From an uncultured Ruminococcus sp. (GTDB lineage: Bacteria > Bacillota_A > Clostridia > Oscillospirales > Ruminococcaceae), in NCBI GenBank assembly GCA_937880065.1, contig CALFMA010000336.1:1-9000 (forward strand): DNA of 9,000 bases, read 5' to 3'. Below, piece after piece: positions 4,891 through 9,000 of the stretch (positions are counted from its first letter, which is position 1; each line of letters opens with the position of its first letter). Under the pieces are notes generated by a model. It did not search any database. It saw nothing but the letters and a program-made list of their open reading frames with translations, and was not told where the DNA came from. The position numbers and the translations under genes are program-made.

Positions 4891-6219
4891 ATGAACCTCA
4901 GAGTTAAATGTGCCGCAATTTGTGCGGTATTTGCAGCCTTTATGATAAATGGCACAGGCTGTTCATCAAGAACTGTGGGCAAGGTGGGAGAAAGCCCCGT
5001 GGGAGATGTTCCCGTTCAGCAGACAACCGCTGCCACAGAAGAAATCACAACAGAGCCGCCTACAGAGCCTGTTCCCGAGGATAAACGAGTTCACGTTATT
5101 GCAGCAGGCGATAATCTTATACACTATTCGGTTTTCAAAAATGCGGAAAAACTTGCAGGACCGGGGGAGAATTTCGATTTCAAGCCCCTTTATGCACCTG
5201 TAAAGTACCTTATAGAGGAAGCTGATTTGGCTATCCTCAATCAGGAAACAATTATCAGTCAGAGCAATCCAATAAGAGGTGCGGGGAAGGGCGGGATAAG
5301 CGGAATCCATGTACGCGGTAACGTCATTGTGGAAGGTGCCGACGGCGGTGCGCTTTTATTCAATTCGCCTCCCGAAGTTGCAGACGCTGTAATTGACCTT
5401 GGCTTTGACGTTTTCACAATGGCAAACAACCACCTCCTTGATTTCGGAGCAGATGCAACTATCGAGTCCATTAATTTCTGGAACGAAAAGGCTGCGGCTC
5501 ACGACCTGACCGTTCTCGGTGCTTATCTCAACGAGGAGGATTCAAATAATATCCGTGTACGTGAGGTAAACGGCGTGAAAATCGCTTTCCTTTCCTATGC
5601 GGAACATCTCAACGGCTTTTCAATTCCCTATGATTCGCCCCTCCGTGTGGTTATGAACCACGAAACCGATGTTATTGAACGTCAGATTAAAGAGGCGAAT
5701 GAAATTGCCGATGCCGTTATCGTAGCGGCACACTGGGGCGTTGAGGATACAACTCTTGTATCCGAGGACAGAATTGCCCTTGCAAATCAAATGGTAAACT
5801 GGGGTGCCGATGTAATACTCGGTGCACATACTCATACAGCGGAAACTATGGAATGGATAGAGCGTGAGGACGGTTCAAAGGGATTCGTTTTCTACTCTAT
5901 GGGAAATTTCATCTGCTGTCAGACCGATAATTTCAATCTCGTAGGCGAAATGCCCGATTTTGATATTGTGGTGGACGGCGAAACAGGTGAAGTCCGTCTG
6001 GAAGATGTGGGAGTTATCCCGAACATTATCCACTATGAGGTGGGCGATTATGCTAACCTTGCGGTATATCCGTACAGCAAGTATACCCCCGAAATGGCGG
6101 CGGCTCACGGCATACCTTATGCAATCCCTGCGGGTACGTACAACTACTTTAGTTATGACGTTCTCAATGAGATAATAGACAACGCAATACCCAAGGAATT
6201 CCAAAAGCTCGATAAATAG
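4891..6219 (+). CDS. CapA/PgsA-family metallophosphatase-like lipoprotein, 442 aa
   Basis: The family (PGA_cap, calcineurin-like phosphatase fold) includes poly-gamma-glutamate capsule proteins CapA/PgsA and many uncharacterised surface proteins. A signal peptide (1-23) ends at a probable lipid-attachment cysteine at 24 (GTGC, a less usual lipobox). A Thr/Pro/Glu linker follows (44-65). The metal-site motifs are in order: GDNLIH (73-78), NQE (117-119), ANNH (178-181), AAHWG (279-283), GAHTH (311-315), and YSMGNFI (335-341). All expected Asp/Asn/His ligands are present, so it is probably catalytic. A segment of about 30 residues (128-157) between the second and third motifs looks longer than usual. 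AAAAGGAG lies 6 nt before the ATG. It has its own promoter, with no capB or capC genes nearby, so a role in capsule synthesis is not supported by context. Confidence 0.9.
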   Translation: MNLRVKCAAICAVFAAFMINGTGCSSRTVGKVGESPVGDVPVQQTTAATEEITTEPPTEPVPEDKRVHVIAAGDNLIHYSVFKNAEKLAGPGENFDFKPLYAPVKYLIEEADLAILNQETIISQSNPIRGAGKGGISGIHVRGNVIVEGADGGALLFNSPPEVADAVIDLGFDVFTMANNHLLDFGADATIESINFWNEKAAAHDLTVLGAYLNEEDSNNIRVREVNGVKIAFLSYAEHLNGFSIPYDSPLRVVMNHETDVIERQIKEANEIADAVIVAAHWGVEDTTLVSEDRIALANQMVNWGADVILGAHTHTAETMEWIEREDGSKGFVFYSMGNFICCQTDNFNLVGEMPDFDIVVDGETGEVRLEDVGVIPNIIHYEVGDYANLAVYPYSKYTPEMAAAHGIPYAIPAGTYNYFSYDVLNEIIDNAIPKEFQKLDK

Positions 6220-6345
6220 AAAATTAATTCATAATTCGTTCATTTTTTCTATTTCATAGCTAAATCGGAACTTAAATGCATTGTGCAAACTGTGCAAAAA
6301 GGGTATCTCCTGTTTATTTAAAATACCAAAAACAATATAAACCTA
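6220..6345. other. capA-scaC gap, upstream part: no gene; direct repeat TGTGCAAA x2
   Basis: No reading frame of interest is seen. TGTGCAAA occurs twice in the same orientation with a 9-bp period (6282-6289 and 6291-6298), about 50 bp upstream of the scaC promoter, a possible activator-binding site. A weak A/T stem (TAGAAAA from 6217 with TTTTCTA near 6246-6252) is the only candidate for a capA terminator. Confidence 0.35.
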
Positions 6346-6374
6346 TTTACTTTTTCTGAGAGTTGATATATAAT
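6346..6374 (+). promoter_or_regulatory. promoter of the cellulosome (sca) cluster, TTTACT-17-TATAAT
   Basis: TTTACT (6346-6351) and a perfect TATAAT (6369-6374) are separated by 17 bp. Transcription would start near 6381, giving an untranslated leader of about 225 nt before scaC. It is the only good promoter found ahead of the three sca genes. Confidence 0.7.
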
Positions 6375-6412
6375 AAAATCATGAATAAATATAGAAACTG
6401 GGAGTAACATCT

Positions 6413-6570
6413 CATCACGGCAGTGTGATGCGTCTTATGCTGATGCTGCACAATGTGAAGAACCAATGTTTGTTCATGATGCGGCAGGACTGTACAGAGT
6501 CCCGTGTCCACGGTATCAGGCGATACCAAGTATAAGACAAGATATATTAAAGGGGCAAAATGTTCCTTTA
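6413..6570 (+). promoter_or_regulatory. structured 5' leader of scaC, riboswitch-like multi-branch RNA
   Basis: Read by eye, the leader folds consistently. Hairpin A: CATCAC 6413-6418 with GTGATG 6425-6430. A 10-bp closing helix (6432-6441 with 6529-6538, one G-U) encloses three arms. Arm 1: TGCTGCA 6444-6450 with TGCGGCA 6480-6486, topped by TGAAgAA 6456-6462 with TTgTTCA 6470-6476. Arm 2: GGACT 6487-6491 with AGTCC 6498-6502. Arm 3: GGTATC 6512-6517 with GATACC 6522-6527. Unpaired CGTGTCCAC (6503-6511) lies in the junction. A 9-bp terminator-like hairpin follows at 6548-6570. The layout is that of a ligand-sensing leader, but it fits no riboswitch consensus I can recall. The function is inference. 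Confidence 0.55.
6548..6570 (+). terminator. terminator-like or RBS-proximal hairpin in scaC leader
   Basis: TAAAGGGGC (6548-6556) pairs with GTTCCTTTA (6562-6570) around AAAAT, 9 bp including two G-U. It is followed by TTATATAA rather than a pure T-run, so termination would be partial. It ends 19 nt before the ribosome binding site AAGGAGG (6590-6596) of scaC. Confidence 0.4.
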
Positions 6571-6604
6571 TTATATAACATTAATGAAGAAGGAGGAAAA
6601 AAAC

Positions 6605-7423
6605 ATGAAGACAAAAAAGATAGTCATCGGAACTATGGCGGCAGCAATGCTTTCACTTTCCGTATGCTCACTTATCCCCGCTGCTGCTGCAGGCGAAACA
6701 GTGCAGATTATCGCAGGCAATGCAACAGCTCAGGCTGGTGAGTCATTTGAGGTGGAGGTGACAATTGCAGATATACCTGATACAGGTGTTCGTGGCTGCA
6801 GCTTCTCAATTGAGTTCGATAACTCTATTATCACAATTGACGAAATTACAGCAGGATCACTTACAAACACAGGTGTATCTTCAATCGACCCTTCAGCGTC
6901 TAAGCTTCCCACTTTTAACAGTATCGAAGAGAATGATGAGGGCTTCGCCAGCGTTGTGTGGTCAACAGCAGTTGATGATCCCACTTACTGGCTTAAAGGC
7001 GAGGGCGTTCTTTGTACAATTAAGGGAACAGTAGCATCAAATGCGAAAGACGGAGCAAAGTCAAACATTGACATCGTACCTGTAAGACGTAACGAGAATT
7101 CTGAATCAAGCGTTGCAAACGATGTTATTGACTGCGGTTATCTTAAAGATGATGTCTTAGTCAACTATGAAGTTAAAACAACTTCAGGTTCAGTTACTGT
7201 AGGAAGTCAGGCAGCAGGCACACTCAAGGGTGACGCTAACTGCGACGGCAAGGTTTCAATTGCTGATGCAGCAGCAATTTTCCAGGTACTCAGTAACAAG
7301 GATAAGTATTCGCTTTCCGCTGCGGGCGAAGCAAATGCTGACGTAGCAGAACCGGCAGGTATAACAGCCGCAGACGCTATTGAAATCCAGAAACTTGACG
7401 CAGGTCTTATCGATAAGCTTTAA
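6605..7423 (+). CDS. scaC: ScaC-like cellulosome adaptor scaffoldin (cohesin plus dockerin), 272 aa
   Basis: In R. flavefaciens, ScaC is an adaptor: its dockerin plugs into the ScaA cohesin, and its own cohesin binds a different set of dockerins, widening the enzyme range. Here a signal peptide (1-29, cut near AAAA|GET) precedes one cohesin-type module (about 31-200). That module begins VQIIAGNATAQAGESFEVEVTIADIP and has the ...FSIEFDNSIITIDEITAGSL strand pattern. The dockerin follows at about 206-270. Its first calcium loop is canonical (D210, N212, D214, K216, D221). The second (D246 to D257) has Ala and Pro where Asn/Asp ligands are usual. The ATG at 6605 is chosen: AAGGAGG is 8 nt upstream, and an in-frame ATG at 6560 lies within the leader hairpin. 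It is the first gene of the cluster, 111 bp before the scaA-like gene. Identity rests on domain order and synteny. Confidence 0.87.
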   Translation: MKTKKIVIGTMAAAMLSLSVCSLIPAAAAGETVQIIAGNATAQAGESFEVEVTIADIPDTGVRGCSFSIEFDNSIITIDEITAGSLTNTGVSSIDPSASKLPTFNSIEENDEGFASVVWSTAVDDPTYWLKGEGVLCTIKGTVASNAKDGAKSNIDIVPVRRNENSESSVANDVIDCGYLKDDVLVNYEVKTTSGSVTVGSQAAGTLKGDANCDGKVSIADAAAIFQVLSNKDKYSLSAAGEANADVAEPAGITAADAIEIQKLDAGLIDKL

Positions 7424-7534
7424 TTAGCCGTCGGTTACCAGAGATTATCTGATTTGTCCCCCTTACAAAGGAATACAAACCCACACTATAAGTTATTAAT
7501 AGGCTAAAAACCTAAAAGAAAGGAATTATTACAA
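7424..7534. other. scaC-scaA spacer; weak internal promoter candidate
   Basis: The 111-bp gap holds no terminator with a T-run. TTACAA (7463-7468) and TATAAG (7487-7492), 18 bp apart, could be a weak internal promoter. GAAAGGA (7518-7524) is the ribosome binding site of the next gene. Read-through from scaC is therefore likely. Confidence 0.35.
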
Positions 7535-8632
7535 ATGAAGAAAGTTATTTCTGCAGCTTCATCCATGGCGATGGTTGCATCATTAGTAGGCTCAGCTATT
7601 CCTTTTTCAACAGTAGCAGCTGAAGCTTCAAAGGGTCTTGAGCTCAGAGCATTCGTTGATAAGGACAACAAGGCTGTAAGCACAACAATTTCTGCAGCAG
7701 ATATCGCTGCAGGTGACGTTACAATCCCTGTTGGTATTTATTACTTAGAAAAAACAAAAGATACAAAGTCAATCCGTGCAAGCTTTGGTATTACATCAAA
7801 GGACGGCGACGCTTCTAAGGTTGTATTCGGCTATGGCAGCGACCACAGAGCTTACAACCCCGGTGACGAGTACTTCAACAGCCCTGTACCTGTAAAGGTT
7901 GGCGGCTCTGAGTACAGCACAACCGGTATCGTTGCTTTCTCAGGTGCAATGGAGTCATCAAGAGATGGTGACCTCTTCATCGGTTCAGGTACATACCAGA
8001 CTTCACTTGATACAAAGCAGAATTCTCAGAAGTGGGATACTGCTTGGGGCTCACTTATCTGGGCTCAGCCTGTACAGGGTGGTTATGAGTGGTCAGGCGA
8101 AACATCTGACGCTTTCCCAGGATATGTATTTGATTGTACATTCCCTAAGGGCACACCTGCTGGTACATATACAATCGAATTCGTAAACATGGTTCCTGAT
8201 ACAAACTATCCTAACGTTTGGTCAACAATGATTGAAAGCTCTGAGGGCGGTCTTGTTTACACAAAGGATGCAGGAAACCTCACATGCAAGGGCCTCACAA
8301 TCACAATCGAGGGTGACGTTTCAACTAACCCCACAACAGCTCCTACAACAGCTCCTACAACAGTTCCTACAACACCTCCTACACCTGGCGATGTTCTTTA
8401 CGGCGATACAAACTGCGATGGCAAGGTTAACATTGCTGACGTTGTAGTTCTTAACAAGTGGCTCAACGACAACTCTGCTTATGCTATCACAGATCAGGGC
8501 AAGGTTAACGCTGACTGCTGCGACGCTAAGGCTGGTACACCTGATGAGAACGACTCTAAGGCTATCATCCAGAGCCTCGTACACCTTGTAACAATCAGTG
8601 ACGGTAAGTGTACAGCTGCTGATCTTAAGTAA
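7535..8632 (+). CDS. scaA: ScaA-like secreted dockerin protein with one divergent cohesin-like module, 365 aa
   Basis: A signal peptide (1-29, STVAA|EAS) precedes a module of about 225 residues (35-260). It starts LELRAFVDKDNKAV and GDVTIPVGIYY and ends GLTITIEG, the strand pattern of cohesin-like and carbohydrate-binding beta sandwiches. At 225 residues it is longer than a cohesin (about 140-170). A Thr/Pro linker (265-285) and a dockerin (290-352) follow. Dockerin loop 1 is canonical (D291, N293, D295, K297, D302). Loop 2 is expanded (D327 to D340, with Cys328-Cys329), resembling the unconventional loop of the ScaA-type dockerin that binds ScaB. Its position after scaC and before a third secreted protein matches scaA. 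It lacks the two or three typical cohesins described for ScaA, so the name is by position and dockerin type. 20 of its 23 Lys codons are AAG, a mark of high expression. Confidence 0.72.
   Translation: MKKVISAASSMAMVASLVGSAIPFSTVAAEASKGLELRAFVDKDNKAVSTTISAADIAAGDVTIPVGIYYLEKTKDTKSIRASFGITSKDGDASKVVFGYGSDHRAYNPGDEYFNSPVPVKVGGSEYSTTGIVAFSGAMESSRDGDLFIGSGTYQTSLDTKQNSQKWDTAWGSLIWAQPVQGGYEWSGETSDAFPGYVFDCTFPKGTPAGTYTIEFVNMVPDTNYPNVWSTMIESSEGGLVYTKDAGNLTCKGLTITIEGDVSTNPTTAPTTAPTTVPTTPPTPGDVLYGDTNCDGKVNIADVVVLNKWLNDNSAYAITDQGKVNADCCDAKAGTPDENDSKAIIQSLVHLVTISDGKCTAADLK
8330..8377 (+). repeat. 12-bp tandem repeat coding the PTTA linker
   Basis: Four in-frame units with consensus CCTACAACAGCT start at 8330, 8342, 8354 and 8366. 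They encode PTTA, PTTA, PTTV, PTTP. This is the flexible linker between the N-terminal module and the dockerin, a likely site of length variation between strains and possibly of glycosylation. Confidence 0.88.
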
Positions 8633-8663
8633 TTAAGAAACACGTTCCTTATTCAATTAAATA

Positions 8664-8676
8664 GAGCGAAATGCTC
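8664..8676 (+). other. small hairpin just before the ribosome binding site of the third sca gene
   Basis: GAGC (8664-8667) and GCTC (8673-8676) pair around GAAAT, immediately before the GGAAAGGA ribosome binding site (8677-8684). It sits in the 61-bp gap after the scaA-like gene. No terminator or promoter is seen in that gap, so the two genes are probably one transcript. Confidence 0.35.
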
Positions 8677-8693
8677 GGAAAGGAAATGCACAA

Positions 8694-9000
8694 ATGAAGA
8701 AACTGCTTTCAGCAGTAACGTCTGTCTTAATGGCTAGTTCTTTTGTAACAAGTGCATTTGCTTCATCCTTTAATGTTAGTGCTGCCGGCGGAGTATCCGC
8801 TGTGCAGCCTAATGTTAGTATGGAGGATGTTGTAGACGGTGCTGCTAATAAATATGCTGTTCAGAGCGACTTCATTGTTAAGGGTACTGATGTAAAGTAC
8901 GATCCAAGCGGCGATAACTACATGGACTTCTTCACAGAGTCCAACGGTCACAAGGGTAATATGATTGTATTTGAAATCAGCGATCTTCCTGCTGGCGTTA
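8694..9000 (+). CDS. scaB: N-terminus of secreted protein, probable ScaB scaffoldin, 3' end outside window
   Basis: The frame is open for 102 codons from ATG 8694 to the window edge, with GGAAAGGA 9 nt upstream. A signal peptide is clear (MKKLLSAVTSVLMASSFVTSAFA, cleavage near residue 23, or near 31 after SAA). The following mature part (about 32-102) contains VSMEDVVDGAANKYAVQSDF and MDFFTESNGHKGNMIVFEISDLPAG. The last part resembles the first strands of a beta-sandwich module; no full domain can be judged. In the known cluster the gene after scaA is scaB, the large multi-cohesin scaffoldin anchored to the cell through ScaE. The call therefore rests on synteny, not on visible cohesins. Codon use (AAG, GCT, GTT) matches the scaA-like gene. 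Confidence 0.6.
   Translation, partial: MKKLLSAVTSVLMASSFVTSAFASSFNVSAAGGVSAVQPNVSMEDVVDGAANKYAVQSDFIVKGTDVKYDPSGDNYMDFFTESNGHKGNMIVFEISDLPAGV

Noticed and set aside
6395..6430. Start of a Mn-sensing yybP-ykoY riboswitch (GGGAGTAAC)
   Set aside because: Only one half of one conserved loop resembles the consensus. The second conserved element (GCAAGACC-like) is not found, and the downstream gene is not a metal transporter.
6560..6604. N-terminal extension of ScaC by 15 residues from ATG 6560
   Set aside because: The ATG lies inside the leader hairpin with no suitable ribosome binding site. ATG 6605 has AAGGAGG at 8 nt and gives a standard signal peptide.

Overview
The window looks like a low-to-mid GC Clostridia chromosome from the ruminal cellulolytic group, most probably Ruminococcus flavefaciens or a close relative. 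The main evidence is at the right end. Three secreted proteins are encoded in a row: a small cohesin-plus-dockerin protein, a protein ending in a Thr/Pro linker and a dockerin, and a third secreted protein cut off by the window edge. This order matches the start of the R. flavefaciens cellulosome scaffoldin cluster (scaC-scaA-scaB-cttA-scaE). The species is inferred from gene content; no database comparison was possible.

Layout. 1-682 (+): the C-terminal tail of an Rpn-type nuclease/transposase protein with an AEGR repeat, then a chain of overlapping tiny genes ending in a six-cysteine DUF6472-like protein. A bidirectional terminator (691-722) separates this from 759-2106 (-), an ECF sigma factor overlapped by a single-pass membrane protein, its likely partner or anti-sigma. 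2278-2402 is non-coding and carries heptamer and direct repeats. 2443-2730 (+) is SpoIIID, a sporulation regulator. 2731-3224 has no clear protein gene but is rich in signals: a stop-codon hairpin, a possible repeated element, a very good promoter feeding a roughly 90-nt unit that ends in a terminator, and a second promoter abutted by an 11-bp inverted repeat. 3225-4698 (+) is a GtrA-like membrane protein overlapped by a DusB tRNA-dihydrouridine synthase. 4891-6219 (+) is a CapA/PgsA-type lipoprotein with its own extended -10 promoter.

6220-9000 (+) is the cellulosome part. A good promoter (6346-6374) starts a leader of about 225 nt that can fold into a closed multi-branch RNA (6432-6538) followed by a terminator-like hairpin (6548-6570), just before scaC. 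scaC (6605-7423), a scaA-like gene (7535-8632) and the start of the third gene (8694 to the edge, probably scaB) follow with strong ribosome binding sites and short gaps. In the known system ScaB is the large scaffoldin, ScaA docks on ScaB, and ScaC is an adaptor that docks on ScaA and offers a cohesin of different specificity to other dockerins.

Most unusual points: the structured scaC leader; the scaA-like protein, which has one ~225-residue divergent cohesin-like module where described ScaA proteins carry typical cohesins; and the short transcription unit before the gtrA-like gene.
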